Assembly: GCA_009823395.1 (NCBI GenBank)
Contig: CM020501.1
Location: forward strand, 31,163,361-31,227,360
Source: Thamnaconus septentrionalis
Lineage: Eukaryota > Chordata > Actinopteri > Tetraodontiformes > Monacanthidae
DNA: 64,000 nucleotides
Reading direction: 5' to 3'
Shown here: one piece after another, positions 18,441 through 30,994 of the stretch
How the letters are laid out: the number at the start of each line of letters is the position of its first letter
Position numbering within the stretch: the first letter of the stretch is position 1
Translations under genes and position numbers: made by a program
The notes under the pieces: model-generated
What the model was told of the DNA's origin: nothing
The model's database searches: none
Seen by the model: the letters and a program-made list of their open reading frames with translations, nothing else

Positions 18441-18511
18441 TGGTCCGAACTTGCCTAACCCTAACCATAACCAGAACCCTAATGGGAGGTTGGACCAATG
18501 GGCAGTTCCTG
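18441..18511 (+). repeat. Telomere-like interstitial CCTAACCCTAACC tract in a dispersed repeat
   Basis: The tract at 18454-18482 contains CCTAACCCTAACC and then degenerate units. The shared flanks with 17541-17613 (ggtccga... and ccaatgggcagttcc) suggest a mobile or duplicated repeat unit rather than an old chromosome end. Confidence 0.5.
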
Positions 18512-19072
18512 TTGGTACCATAGTCCAAGACCAACATTAGCTTGAAAGCCACTAGATTGGTATCAGTGATAATTATGTACATCCCGTTATACTGCACATT
18601 ACAGCATAATGTATGTATATATTTTTAAGTAATAAAATAAGTCATAAGCTGCATCTGCCTGCAACCAGTAAAATAGAATAGAGTCACATTCTAACAGGGA
18701 GCCATAAATATCAGTCTCACCTTTAAGTTCCACTTCTGGTGTCATTTTCAAGTGTCTGGCAGTTGACAGGAATTTTTTTTTTTTTTTCACTAAACTGGTG
18801 TTTTGTTGTTTTAATTTTTCTAATGTAATACACAATTGAATTAGAATGACTAGAGGCACCTTTATGATGAACAAACAATACGTCAAGTGTCATTTTCTTT
18901 ATTCAAAACTTGGGAAGGGAAGCCACACTTTCAGTTGTGTGTTTGACTTTTCAGACTTTCTGCAGCTCTGTGGAAATGAAACGTGTGCTCTGTTTTTCCA
19001 CGAAATTAAATTTTTTTATAATTACTCTTGTAATAAACTGGAGGTCAACTCAAAACACAGCTTTTGGCCACG

Positions 19073-19536
19073 TTAAAAGTCCAGTGTGTAACATTTGGCC
19101 TGATTGACGATATTTATATTGGTAAAAGCTTCACATGCTGCCCATTAATACATCAATTCAAGTGTATATTCACAGTACAATAAAAGTAATTTGATTTTCC
19201 TCCACATAGAAACGTTCTCATAAGTATATACATATAACAAGGGTCTTGCTCCCACTTAGCTGCCGTCTTGCACCACCATCTATCTAAGGAAGCCTGGTAG
19301 GGACAATCCAGCTGCCTGACAGCGTCGTTCATATTTAGGGTGAGCGCTCACGTCTTTAAATAAACCAACAAAGAGGAAGAAGGTGGTGGACGAGGTATCC
19401 AGGCTAGTGTGCGCAGGCCACCGTAGTTCAGTGGCAACCTCGGGAGAGGGACGGCGAGTGCTGCAATATAAAATGTAACCACTTGATGGCGCCGTTTCCT
19501 CTCAAAATCTCCAAACGTTCCACACTGGACCTTTAA
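19073..19536. mobile_element. Non-autonomous DNA element, TTAAAGGTCCAGTGTG ends
   Basis: The left end reads TTAAAAGTCCAGTGTGTAAC; the right end (complement) reads TTAAAGGTCCAGTGTGGAAC. These ends resemble a MITE-like family common in teleosts. Length is about 464 bp, with no coding capacity. The exact boundary is ambiguous because the ends themselves contain TTAA. Confidence 0.65.
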
Positions 19537-20670
19537 AGCTGCCCACTGCTTTTGATTTTCTTTTATTTGGCCGCTTATTTCGAGAGTAAATGTTTGGCAA
19601 GTGCACTGTTGTGTATTTGAGGGAGCAACAAGAAGAAAAAGATGGATGACAGGTTGAAAATGATTTTGCCATATTGAAAACAGTGAAGCAGTAAGACGAG
19701 CTTGCCAGTCTGTCTTCAGTTCCCCTCCCCAACTGCCCTTCACTTTCAATGTACCGCTGTTACTGCTTCTCAGTAGTTGGTCTTATACTTGCATCCATGT
19801 ACATGTACTATCACATGCCCTCTGTTTTTAAAATGTTAAACTACCATTGTTTTCATATTGTTTGTGAAGGTTTCTTTCCTCACTGAGCTTCACTCAGACT
19901 GATTGACTGGCTGATGGAAAACAGCACACAGTCGATGTTCCGGGTGTCCTGGCGTTCTCATCTGTTCTTTTCTTTTTCATCCAATCGTTGAATTGTGGTT
20001 GTGTTGTCTGCTGTGGCTCATGCACTTACTGTTGTGTGCTCATACTCAAGACTTGCCATGATGTTACACTAGACATATCAAGTAACCTAAGATGTCAATG
20101 GAAAGGCAAAGGGAAGGTGCATTTCTTCTGGCAAAATAAAACTTTTTGCTTTTCCTTTCTGGTTTCTAGTTGCCACGGTCATATTCACACAATGGTATAA
20201 ATATCAAGAGTGTGTTGAAATAGATAATGGACTGTGGGCTTGTTGGTTTTTTTTTTTTTAAACCAGGGGGCATGTGGCACTTGCGAGCACCTGTTCCTGT
20301 TTGTTTGCTTCAGTCAGAGTGAAATGTTCTCGTTTGTACTTGGGGTTTTTTTGCTGTCGCTGAAAAAAAAAAAAATCAGCCAGTTGTTGGAAGTTTCCTG
20401 AAGGCGATAGGAGCGGACAAAGCAGGCAAATCCTCTCATTTCTATATTCCCCACAAGGTTAATATACTCCCAGACACACATATTGTTCCTATTGCATATT
20501 TGTGGCTTTGTTATATAAAGAAACCTGAAATTATGCCTTCCACTGTGCACTGATGATTGTATATGGTTGCAGAGTTTTATTTTTGTAGATCACTGTTGGG
20601 GTTCGGTTTGATGGTCTCTGTAATCAATGAATAGGAGACTGTGTGTGTAACTTGATGTTTTTTTCCCCCT

Positions 20671-20673
<3 letters not shown>

Positions 20674-20722
<49 letters not shown>
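20674..20722. repeat. (GT)n microsatellite
   Basis: About 48 bases of GT repeat. Confidence 0.9.
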
Positions 20723-20724
<2 letters not shown>

Positions 20725-21314
20725 GAGAGAGAGTGGGCATGATTCCATGTTTGATTTTTGCCTCCCGATGCACATCCATCCTTTTGCCCGTGCTCATCAT
20801 TTTGCCAGTGTGTCCTGGTGGTTGGCGTGCTCCACTTCTTCTGCACCTGCTCATCAAAATGAAAAGATGGAGGAAGGAGGCGAGAGTGAGGTGGACCGAG
20901 GCGGAAGCAGAGAGCCTTTTGTCATTTTCGGGGAAAAGAAAACATAAGACACTTTTGGAAAAAAAAAAAATTCAAAAGAGTATTTTTCTTCTCTGCAGGG
21001 TCACAAGTAACAAAGTCAATTTCTAACTTAATTTAAAATTCTGTAAATGCAACTAATTTGCTCTCTATATGAATGACTGTATGTTATCCATGAACAGAAT
21101 GTTCTATGACAAAGGCATATATTAAATTAATTTAAAACAACCACAGTGTTTTCAGTCTTTCTTTGTGTGAAATACTGTTGTGGTTTTACTCTGCAACTTC
21201 ATTGGTGTCATTTGCGTCACCCACAAATCATCTCACTAGGGGGCAGCACAACATAAATCTAAAAATAATAACGCACTACTGTGGGAACATCACGATTCTT
21301 TTCAACAGTAGTAG

Positions 21315-21687
21315 TACATTCATTCATCTTCTATACCCGCTTGGTCCTGCACTCAGGGTCACAGGGTCTGCTGGAGCCCCTCCCAGCTGTCTTAGGGCGA
21401 AGGCAGGGTGACACCCTGGACAAGTCGCCAGTTCATCGCAGGGCCACATAGAGACAAACAACCATTCACACTCACATGCACACCTACGGACAATTTTAGA
21501 ATGTTCAATTGACCTCACATGCATGTTTTTGGACTGTGGGAGGAAGCCGGAGACCCCGGAGAGAACCCACGCAGACACAGGGAGAACATGCAGACTCCAC
21601 ACAGAAAGGTCCCTGGGCCCCAGAATCAAACCCACGACCTTCTTGCTGTGAGGCGGCAGCGCTAACCACTGCGCCACCGTGTCGCCC
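21315..21687 (-). mobile_element. Dispersed teleost repeat with 10-bp target duplication
   Basis: The element runs from 'cattcattcatcttctatac' to 'ccactgcgccaccgtgtcgccc' and is flanked by ACAGTAGTAG on both sides (21305-21314 and 21688-21697). A near-identical copy lies at 27655-28037. The short ORFs it contains are incidental. Strand is arbitrary. Confidence 0.75.
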
Positions 21688-22105
21688 ACAGTAGTAGAAG
21701 TTGCAGTTATTTTTTTTTATGTTGTCGGCGTCCAAGTTGGATGAATTTTGTGTTTGTGCTACTTTTTTGTAAACATATTCAGGTTAACAGCAGGGTATTT
21801 TTCATTTGTAATGACTGATTACTGGTCACCCAGCTGGGTGAATTTAGGGTCCGGCAGTCAGGCCCAGCGGGAGTTGATCCGCCTGTCTTTGCGTTGTATT
21901 TCTGTTGCCGAACAGCAGCAGTTTTGCTGCCATTACGCGCAAACTCTTCTGGCAGCACGGCACAATGAAAACCCACTTAGCTAAACAGGTATGCACGTGA
22001 GCCATACAGTACATCCCCATCACTTCACTGTCAGTGACAACAAATATGTGCAGACGCAAGCAGAAACATACCAGTCAACATATTTCACAAGCATTAAAAA
22101 GGAAC

Positions 22106-22373
22106 TTTATTGATGATTTAATTGTTTTTTTATATATTTTTATACAATATGTACAGCTAACAAAAAATAGGTGAGGTGATAAATTCTAAAAAAATATATA
22201 AATATTAGGATCTGCATTTGCTATACATTACATTCAATCAAATTAAAATATATCTATGTTTCTAACTATGAGCAGAACATTGCACAGCTACATTCGCAGA
22301 ATCACTGACATGGAATTGTAGACGAAGCTGCCTTATAAAAATGCATTGATGCTGGTTCACAAGTGGACAAAAG
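22106..22373 (-). other. il2rb: il2rb 3'UTR with possible poly(A) signal
   Basis: Following the stop on the minus strand, an AATAAA (complement of 22106-22111) lies about 265 bases downstream and is a reasonable polyadenylation signal. Inferred. Confidence 0.4.
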
Positions 22374-23775
22374 CTATTGTGCTGCAGTGGGGAAAGGAGA
22401 AGGGGAGTAGAGGAGGTGATTTGATTCACAATCGGTGTCCTCCAGACTCTCCTCCTGACTCACCTGATCCTCCACTCCACTGCTCACACCTGAGTCGAGG
22501 CTCGAGAGTTCCCTGCTGTCACGCTGTAACTTCTGGACTTGTTCGTACCCAGAACAAACCTGGATGGAACCTTCGTTCAAGATGCGCGTACTGCCAAACA
22601 GCTTCTGAAAGTCGATCTTGTCCACCTCCACCGTTTGTTCTGCCACTTTGTTGGGACCATTCGTCGCACCGATCCCACCTTCCTCCAGCATCCTCTCACA
22701 GCTCTCTTTGCCACAGCCCGAATCTAAACCTTGACACTTTAAACTTAAACGCTGCTCTTGGGATTCAACCTTCTCATACTCGAAAACCACTGGCACAGGC
22801 CCACTGTTGCTGCTTCTGAAGAGCAGTTGTTGGAGCACTACGTTTCTATTGACATCGTCACCATTCTCCTCTGCACGTTGACAACCAACTGGGCCGTAAG
22901 GTGTGTCAGCGTCACATGCGTCTAGATTGCTTGAAGACGGTGAGATAGCAGGTGGAGAACACGGATGGGTGTAGCTGGGGTTTGAGAAGTTGGAAGACTC
23001 ATAGCACGGTTGGCTGTTCTTCATTTTCTCTTGCAATGCTGCATATAGACCACAAGGTGAATCCACATCCTGTGGAGAGGCCATTTGCACGGGAACAATG
23101 TCCACTTGCTTTGACAGGAAATAGTACGATTCACTGCTCCAGTGAGGACTCACTAAATTCTAAACAAATAGTAGAGAAACACAAGAAAGAGATGAGTTGA
23201 AAATAGTAAAGACCATAATCAGTGTCAATAAAGTTACAGGAGTGGAAGGTTGTTATATTAGCTGTTCTATGACTTATAAACGGTGCATGACCTTCAATTG
23301 CCATAAGACGGCTGTCACATTTCCTCTAAAGTTGTAGTTTTACTCCATCATAAATTACTATTCAAACAACAAACAACAGTTTGCATAAATATTCAGTAAC
23401 AAAAAAAATGCAGATAAGTACCTGGAAGTTTGCATGGCGCAGGGAGGATTTTTCTGGGCTCGGTAAGGGGGGACCTCTGATTCTCTTTATAATGTAAACC
23501 CTAAAGAGAAAACATAATATCCCAAATGAATTCAATTTCATGCTTTAAGAAAGCCCTCTAACCATTGTGTTGGCATGCTTACCATCTGGTCTTATCAATC
23601 CAAATGAATATGATCAACACTGCAAGGGTTCCAAGGACACACAGACTGGATCTCCAAACACTCCAAGTAACACCTGCCAAACATGGGAGAAAGACCATCA
23701 CGTTAGCGGGGATCATTATGCCATTGCCAGCGTGTTGTGCTGTAATGTGAAACTAAATCATGTTAGATAAATGAC

Positions 23776-23821
<46 letters not shown>

Positions 23822-26800
23822 GTACTTTATTAATCCTTTACAGGAAATTAAATTGTCACAGCAGCAACATTCATCCAGTACCCTCAAGACACTTAGGTAA
23901 CAAAAATAAAACCAGTCCACCCACAACTAAAAACCAACCAATATGATAAATAAATGCTCCACCTAGTAAAGGCTTAAAACCTTTACTAAAGAAATAAAAA
24001 CCAGGCCGAGCAACGTGCAGGAGTGATTAAAGTGCTGAAAATGACCACTGGGCTAACAGTTATTGCACATTGAAAAGTCTGATGGCGGCCGGAAGGAAAG
24101 ACTTTCTAGAACGTTCAGTCTTGCATCTTGGTGGAATCAGCCTGCCGCACTAACACACAACCATCCCAGATGAGTTGAGTTGAGGTGGTGCAGTTTCCAT
24201 GAAGCCTTCTAGGAGCATCCAGCTAATTACAAGATGCTGCTGCCTGAGGGTGAATTCATTCTTCTGTCTGTACCAGTGCTTTTCAAATCTGTTCTAGTGG
24301 ATGCATTTCTATGACTAGACTATCCCTTCTGTTTGCAGCTCAACCTAGGTATGTACTGCAACGAATAGACCTAGGATTTACAATAAGGATAATAAAAATA
24401 TAGCTTACAGTGACAGATGTATTGATGTGGAGCAACATGGTGGTTGACTGGCAAGCAATATTGCCACACAGGAAAATAGCCATGAGTTTGATTCCAACTC
24501 AGGCCTATTTGAAGTATACACATTGTCTCTGTTGGCGCCATAGCGGTGAACACTGTCACCTCACAACAAGAAGCTTGGGGGTTCTCTCTGGTGCTCCAGC
24601 TCTTTCCACTAGTGATGGGAATTCCGGCTCTTTACAGAGAACTGGTTCTTTTGGCTCAGCTCACTGAAAAGATGGAACTGGCTCGTTTGGCTCCCAAGCG
24701 GCTCCTTTGAGTATTTTGTTGTTGTTGTTGCTTATATTGTTTTATTGCCAAGTTATTTGCTAAAATACATGAATCAACATGGACATGAAGGTGATGTAAT
24801 GTCTAAGTGTGATTCTGTATCGGTTCTCGAGCCGCGGGGTCATATTAATGAGGTGTATTATTATTTAGTCTGGACTGAAGATGACGTCACTTAAAATGCC
24901 CGCTACTGGATTGCGTAGTTAGTTTGTAAAGCTTTTGACTGGTTACAACTTGATACTTCACAGCATGATGGTGTTAGAAATTACAAAAAGATTCTTAAAA
25001 CTGCAACGTTTCACCTTCACTTGTTTGTGCCTCTGTCGATTTGACTTTTCCAGTCTCAGATTTCCATGACAAAATGGGGCTCCACTCACTCCAAGTCATA
25101 CTGTCACGACTCGGCCGTACTCGAACACGGGCCTCATACCATTCACCAAGTATCAAGTCATCGGTCAGCTCTGCAGTGCAATTCAACTGACACTCTTTGC
25201 TTCTTAAATGAGCATGGCTCTGTAACTGGAAGAGAAGAAACAAATCATCTAAATTTCATGAAACTGCATTCAATTTCAAAATCAAGAAATAAAGAATCAT
25301 TATTCAATCAACTAAGAATCTCAAAACTACTTTCTGTCACTACATCCATTTTTCACAATTGACCCAAAATACACATACATTCCAAGGCTGGCCCTCCTGT
25401 TTCCACTGCATCTCAGCCATGTAATGCGTGAATTTTATATGTTCCTGGGCTTGACAGGACCAGTTGATAGTGGTTAGGTTGACATTTGGCTTTGGTGGAG
25501 GATTCAGCTTTACTGTAAGAATATATTTTAAAAGGGAAAAAATTAGGTCATAAACAACAACAACAACAACAACTCAGCTCACTATGGAATTCTGTATGGA
25601 GGGTTGATAATCTTACCGTAATTAACTGCACGGTAGTTAATGCTCAGGCGTTGGATATTGTTACAGTTCAGATCAATGGTCAATGTATGGTGTCTCATAA
25701 ACTGGAAAAATGATATTTATTTTGTAAAAAATAACATTACTTTTGGAAGACATTAAGGAAATTAAGACATTAAGGATTAATAAAGTACATCTAATCTAAT
25801 CTAATCTAATCAAATAAGAATCTAGCCTCAGCACGGGCTGCCCCTTGTCACTTGTTCAGTTAATGATTTGTATGGACAGAATTTCTTGGCACAGTTCTAT
25901 GGGGTTTGGCGACCAATTTGGTGACCCGAGTATCTCCTTTCTGCAATTCACAGACAATGTGGTCCTTCTGTCCTCATCGTGCACCGACGTGCAGCTCTCA
26001 CTGCAATATTTTTCAGAGCAGTTCAGGGGAGGGTTGAGGTGGATTTGGGCAGATGCCTTACAATCAAGTAAAACACCTCTTATGACACATACCATTGTAC
26101 AGTGTGCTTCAACCTGGCTTCGGTTTGAGAGACATCTAAAAAAAAAAAAAAAAAACCCTGACAGGTATTGGTTTTCTAGTCTGTACCGATGTCTTTTTTT
26201 CTAAATAAAAAAACCGTTACAGTACAAATGCAACCATGATATTTGGTCTACAAAGAACTTCTCTTACTTACTTTCCACTCATCTTTAAAGACCACTGAAC
26301 ACTTCTTTTGTAGTGGTCTTGCAAGGTCCACTGGTTCCAACTTGCAAGAACCGTTGTATGAATTATATCTGCAAAAGCAATGTCAAGTCATGGTCACTCT
26401 TCTTTCTTGTCTGTCTTTGCCACCTCCCAACTCCCAAGCTTCAAACCTCACATTAGAGTCACTTTTTAACTCTGTCTGATTGTTACCAGAATGCTTTTTA
26501 TGAGATCTTTGCTGAATGTCTGATCTTTCTGTATGTTTATATAAGGTATAAGTGGTTCATAGACGAAAACGCTGCCCCTGGTATTGGCATCAGGGAAGAG
26601 GAGGTTCTAATTGAATCTCACGTGAAGTTTGAAGTTGAATGAATGGCTCTCGGGGTGGGGACTTCATGGTTAAATATCTAACGTCTAAATTCGAACGCAT
26701 GCATTTTGAAAACTGTCTGTAGTGTTCACATGAGGCCAGGCAGACTAGAAGTGCAATATATTGTTTAAAAGTGAAATGTCTCTTAAACTGTAGATGACGC

Positions 26801-26936
26801 TTCTTAGCAAAGACATGTTTTGACTTTTCTTCTTACCTAGAACTCTTGTCAGCATGTATTGTGCACTCTGTATCTCCATATGTGCTGTTCCAAAAACACG
26901 TGAGATTGCGGTTGAAATCATTGTAGCAGTCTAGAT
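22374..26936 (-). CDS. il2rb: Type I cytokine receptor, interleukin-2 receptor beta chain (5' exon missing)
   Basis: IL-2Rbeta binds IL-2/IL-15 with the common gamma chain and signals through JAK/STAT. Exons in transcript order are 26837-26936, 26272-26368, 25617-25701, 25379-25512, 25015-25225, 23583-23673, 23422-23500 and 22374-23159; all phases agree (~527 residues without signal peptide). Domain 1 holds LDCYNDFNRNLTCFWN and a paired cysteine (DTECTIH). Domain 2 holds INWSCQAQEH, CQLNC and the WSEWS box (TWSEWSPILSW). A membrane helix (SSLCVLGTLAVLIIFIWI) is followed by a proline-rich Box1-like stretch (GPPLPSPEK). The long tail has tyrosines in GLYAAL, PCYESS, PSYTHP, TPYGPV, FEYEKV, SGYEQVQ and LLYSPS. 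A signal-peptide exon ending in one coding base (G) must lie upstream (above 26.94 kb); I could not find it. Other beta-type chains are possible, but IL2RB fits best. Confidence 0.8.
23775..24260. repeat. (GATT)n and retroposon-tail-like repeat in an il2rb intron
   Basis: A GATT tract (about 23779-23820) is followed by 'gtactttattaatcctttac' and 'aggaaattaaattgtcacag', then 'ggcggccggaaggaaagac'. This is the inverted tail of a fish LINE/SINE. It sits between the WSXWS exon and the membrane-helix exon. Confidence 0.55.
24610..24960. mobile_element. Possible hAT-like repeat ('agtgatgggaattccggctc')
   Basis: The unit starts near 24612 with 'tagtgatgggaattccggct' and 'agaactggttcttttggctc', a pattern repeated in fish genomes. 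A matching right end was not found. Confidence 0.35.
25845..26100 (+). mobile_element. LINE reverse-transcriptase fragment in an il2rb intron
   Basis: The plus-strand frame reads MDRISWHSSMGFGDQFG, then SFLQFTDNVVLLSSSC, matching the reverse-transcriptase region just before the C-terminal part seen at 4758-5180. The active-site FADD-type motif is here FTDN, so it is inactive. It lies antisense to il2rb. Confidence 0.75.
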
Positions 26937-27244
26937 CTGTGAGGGTCAAAACAAGAAGACGATTGTTAATCAATCAAGCAGTCACTTACTTTATTGTCAT
27001 TGTCATGTAAATAGTCATGTAAATTTGTGAATGAATGAATTTTCTAACTTTTATATGGCAGGCTGGGGTAGCCCTCTCCCCGGGTGCAGACACAAGTCCC
27101 AACAAGATGAAGCAAAAGATAAAGAATTATCTTTTCTGCCATTTTCTTGGACCTGGATCTGCTTGGACTTCTTCTTCAGGGAGCAACACATTGATCCTGT
27201 ACCGATAAACAAAGTCACAGAATGTTTTTAAACATGGCATTAAA

Positions 27245-27598
27245 ATTTGATTTGATTTGATTTGATTTGATTCATTTATTTCAAACATGCAAGAAAGGAA
27301 AGAGAAATAAAAAGGAAACAAAACCAAAACACACAAAAGAAAATGAAAATAAAAAAATATAAATAAAACAGCAAGGAAAGAATAAATAAGCAAACACCAG
27401 TGAAAAATACAAGAGAATAATATTGTTCATGTTCAAAAAGGGGTAGGAAGAAGTATAAAGTTATATATACCTACCCCTATAATCAAATAAAAATACAAAC
27501 TTATGAACTAAATTAAGTTTGGAGAACAAAAAATAGATAACAGAAAACAACTCTAGCAGGTCTCAATACCTATAAATACATATACATGTCTAGTAAAA

Positions 27599-27600
<2 letters not shown>
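27245..27600. other. AT-rich stretch with TTTGA repeats upstream of the known il2rb exons
   Basis: A short (TTTGA)n run (27247-27272) leads into A-rich sequence resembling an inverted retroposon tail. No exon is identified. Confidence 0.35.
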
Positions 27601-27658
<58 letters not shown>

Positions 27659-28036
27659 TCATTCATTCATTCATCTTCTATACCCGCTTATTCCTGTTCA
27701 GGGTCACGGGGGTCTGCTGGAGCCTATCCCAGCTGTCGTAGGGTGAAGGCAGGGTGACACCCTGGACAAGTCGCCAGTTCATCGCAGGGCCACATAGAAA
27801 CAAACAACCATTCACACTCACATGCACACCTACGGACAATTTAGAATTTTCAATTGACCTCACATGCATGTTTTTGGAGTGTGGGAGGAAGCCGGAGAAC
27901 CCGGAGAGAACCCACGCAGACACGGGGAGAACATGCAGACTCCACACAGAAAGGTCCCAGGCCCGGGCCCCGGAATCGAACCCATGACCTTCTTGCTGTG
28001 AGGCGGCAGCGCTAACCACTGCGCCACCGTGTCGCC

Positions 28037-28125
<89 letters not shown>
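27598..28125. repeat. (AAT)n microsatellite interrupted by a dispersed repeat
   Basis: AAT tracts at 27598-27657 and 28037-28125 flank a copy of the repeat also found at 21315-21687 (here about 27655-28037). The repeat evidently landed in an AAT tract, or AAT expansion occurred on both sides. Confidence 0.85.
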
Positions 28126-28745
28126 GTAGTAGTTAATCAGGTTACAATATTATTGTATCTACAGAATATTATATTTTTATATTTTATCTTGAATAGTCCT
28201 AAGTTTGGGCTTTTGGGGTTTTTAAAAATGATCAATTATGTCAGCAATTTTTTTTTTTTTATCTCGCCTGACAAACGGAAATTTTCGCTCGACAACACGC
28301 CCACTCTCATTTCATAAAGGTCAACGTGTTTTTTTCCGAGAACTCAGTTTCCATTATACAGGTGCACTTCCTGTTAACACTTCCTTCTTTGAAAACAACG
28401 CCGATCCCCTTAAAGCCACATCACAGTGACAAAGTCGAGCCACCTTTTTAGATCAACCGAGATATGAGAGAGATTTGTAAGCTTTTTCCCCGGAATAGAC
28501 ATCGACCATTAAGTTTAACAAAAGCACTGACTTGAATTTCAGAGAATAGAGTATATGCTGTATTATATTTGAACCTAAGCAGTACATGCATCTGACTTCC
28601 CTGTGAGGGATTTTCTGCTGTTGTGCATGTAGACAGAAAATCCCAGTTGACGTGTAAAAAATGAAACTGGCTCACAGGGAAGTAAAGTACATTTCTAATT
28701 GTCAGTCATGACATTTGGGTCTGAACTTTGAGTGAGTGCTCCAAC

Positions 28746-29453
28746 TGTCTGTTCCCACCGTCTGTTCCCCACTGTCTGTTCTAACTGTCTGTTCTAACTG
28801 TCTGTTCCCCACTGTCAATTCCCCACTGTCTGTTCTAACTGTCTGTTCCCCACTGTCTGTTCCCACTGTCTGTTCCCCACTGTCAATTCCCCACTGTCTG
28901 TTCTAACTGTCTGTTCCCCACTGTCTGTTCTTACTGTCTGTTCCCCACTGTCTGTTCTAACTGTCTGTTCTAACTGTCGGTTCCAACTGTCTGTTCCCAC
29001 TGTCTGTTCCCCACTGTCTGTTCCCACTGTCTGTTCCCCACTGTCTGTTCCCCACTGTCTGTTCTAACTGTCTGTTCCAACTGTCTGTTCCAACTGTCTG
29101 TTCCAACTGTCTGTTCCCCACTGTCTGTTCTAACTGTCTGTTCCAACTGTCTGTTCCCAACTGTCTGTTCTAACTGTCTGTTCCAACTGTCTGTTCCCCA
29201 CTGTCTATTCCCCACTGTCTGTTCTAACTGTCTGTTCTAACTGTCTGTTCCAACTGTCTGTTCCCACTGTCTGTTCCCCACTGTCTGTTCTAACTGTCTG
29301 TTCTAACTGTCTGTTCCAACTGTCTGTTCCCCACTGTCTGTTCTAACTGTCTGTTCTAACTGTCTGTTCCCCACTGTCTGTTCTAACTGTCTGTTCTAAC
29401 TGTCTGTTCCAACTGTCTGTTCTAACTGTCTGTTCTAACTGTCTGTTCCCCAC
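28746..29453 (-). repeat. Minisatellite, about 50 units of 13-15 bp (CTGTCTGTTC + variable tail)
   Basis: About 710 bases of tandem CTGTCTGTTC followed by TAA, CAA, CCA or CCCA. Unit variants alternate in blocks. A few units read CTGTCAATTC or CTGTCGGTTC. The minus-strand frame gives repeated EQTV/TDSW peptides, which I take as incidental because units of 13, 14 and 15 bp shift the frame. Confidence 0.9.
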
Positions 29454-29459
29454 TGCTTC

Positions 29460-30980
29460 ATTATCTGAAGTTGATCTAAGTGGTCTAAATATTGACCAAC
29501 AGTAGATAACAAAGCCACTTCATTTTGACTGAACTTTTAGGTGTTTTTGTATTATATGTATATATTATATGTATGAACACACAGACACACACACACACAG
29601 ACCTCTCATTATTTGTCATCAACCACATGAGTGATCTTTCATTGGTTCAAAGCTGCTGTAGCAGTTTTTGATGGCTGCTTTTCTGACATTTGGATTTCCC
29701 CTTAATTTGTGTCAGACGTTGATGAAAGAGTTGACTCTGTCTCTCTCTTCATTTCCTCTTTTGAACCTGTGCTCTCAGTGTCACATTTTCGCGGAAATGA
29801 GATCAAACTGCACATAAAAATATGCTATGAAACCACTTCACAATGTCCCCTTTTCCCAGAAAGCTGCTGCTGTTTCAAGAAACAGAAAAAAAAAAAAAAA
29901 ACTGGCTCATCGAATGTGAGGTTGTGAGGCGGTGGCCATACAGATTGCAGCAGGTATTTGTAGTTTAGAGAAACTTGGAGTTGCCACTTCAGTTTTGAAA
30001 ATACACTGATACGCTGATCACAGATGTATAGATATGATAGCCATCTGTCATAAAGTTTCCAAGTGTCATTATAATGTCAAATGTAAAGAACTACCTCGTG
30101 TGTTGTTGTCGATCCTACTCTTTGCTACTATTGAATATTTTCAAAGTCATATCCAGTGGCATTATAACAATAGCCATTACACCTCTTAGATTTAATTCTA
30201 AAAAAGTTTAAAAACATTTACAAAAAATATGTAACACAAAACATTTTAAAATGTTGAAACATACAGAAATATTAACCTACAATTATATATTTTGCCGATC
30301 ATGCACTCAAAATGACTAAAGTCATGTTGCTCAAGACAACAAAACCAATTACTGTACATTATATATCAGTAGAAGTGAAGATTCACAGCTGGAAATTACA
30401 AAATCAATCTAGACATTTGTTTTGAAGGATGAGAAGTCATGAAATATATGATGAATGGAAAGTGCGAGAACTCAAATGTAACACATTGGCCACCTATGCT
30501 GATTGCAACGTGGCGATAGGAATGATGAAAGGTGATGCAAACTGTCAGAAGGTTTGTGACGTCTATTTCATTATTTTTTTCATTATTCTCCAGCAATAAA
30601 ATGAAGCCGTCTTTTGTTTTGTTACCATGGTGTTGCACAAACTCTTGACTGCTAGGTGTTACAATACTGTGGGTTGGGGTTTGGAGTAATTTTGTTTGAT
30701 CAGAAAAACTAAAAAAATCCGACCAAAGGCAAACCGTGCAACCAAAGCCATGCGATATAGAGTCAAATATTTCCCAGTGAGTTGTAACAGATCCCTTAAA
30801 CTTCAACAAGAAGACGAAGCAAAGTCATGCAATCACCATGAATGCTATGATACCAGAGTACCATGGGAAGATCTTTGTATCAGAATTTGTCGTATAGATG
30901 GTTTGCATGCATAAAGACAGTTCTGTATCTACAATATATAGCTATAATTAATCTTTCTTCTAATAATAATCATTTACCTT
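29460..30980. other. Intergenic or il2rb 5' intron, no gene seen
   Basis: AT-rich. A minus-strand frame of 137 codons at 30396-30809 shows no recognisable similarity. The il2rb first exon could lie in this interval. Confidence 0.35.
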
Positions 30981-30994
30981 GAAATAGTTATACC

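Noticed and set aside
21324..21735. ORFs similar to one at 27678-28019
   Set aside because: Both lie in copies of the same dispersed repeat.
28815..29215. Repeat protein (EQTVGTDSWNRQL units) on the minus strand
   Set aside because: Unit length varies between 13 and 15 bases so the frame is not kept; no start context or splice signals are seen.
28746..29453. CRISPR-like array
   Set aside because: Units are directly tandem with no unique spacers, and this is a vertebrate genome; it is a minisatellite.
30396..30809. 137-codon minus-strand ORF between il2rb and rps19bp1
   Set aside because: AT-rich composition, no recognised motif, no clear splice borders. It remains a weak candidate only.
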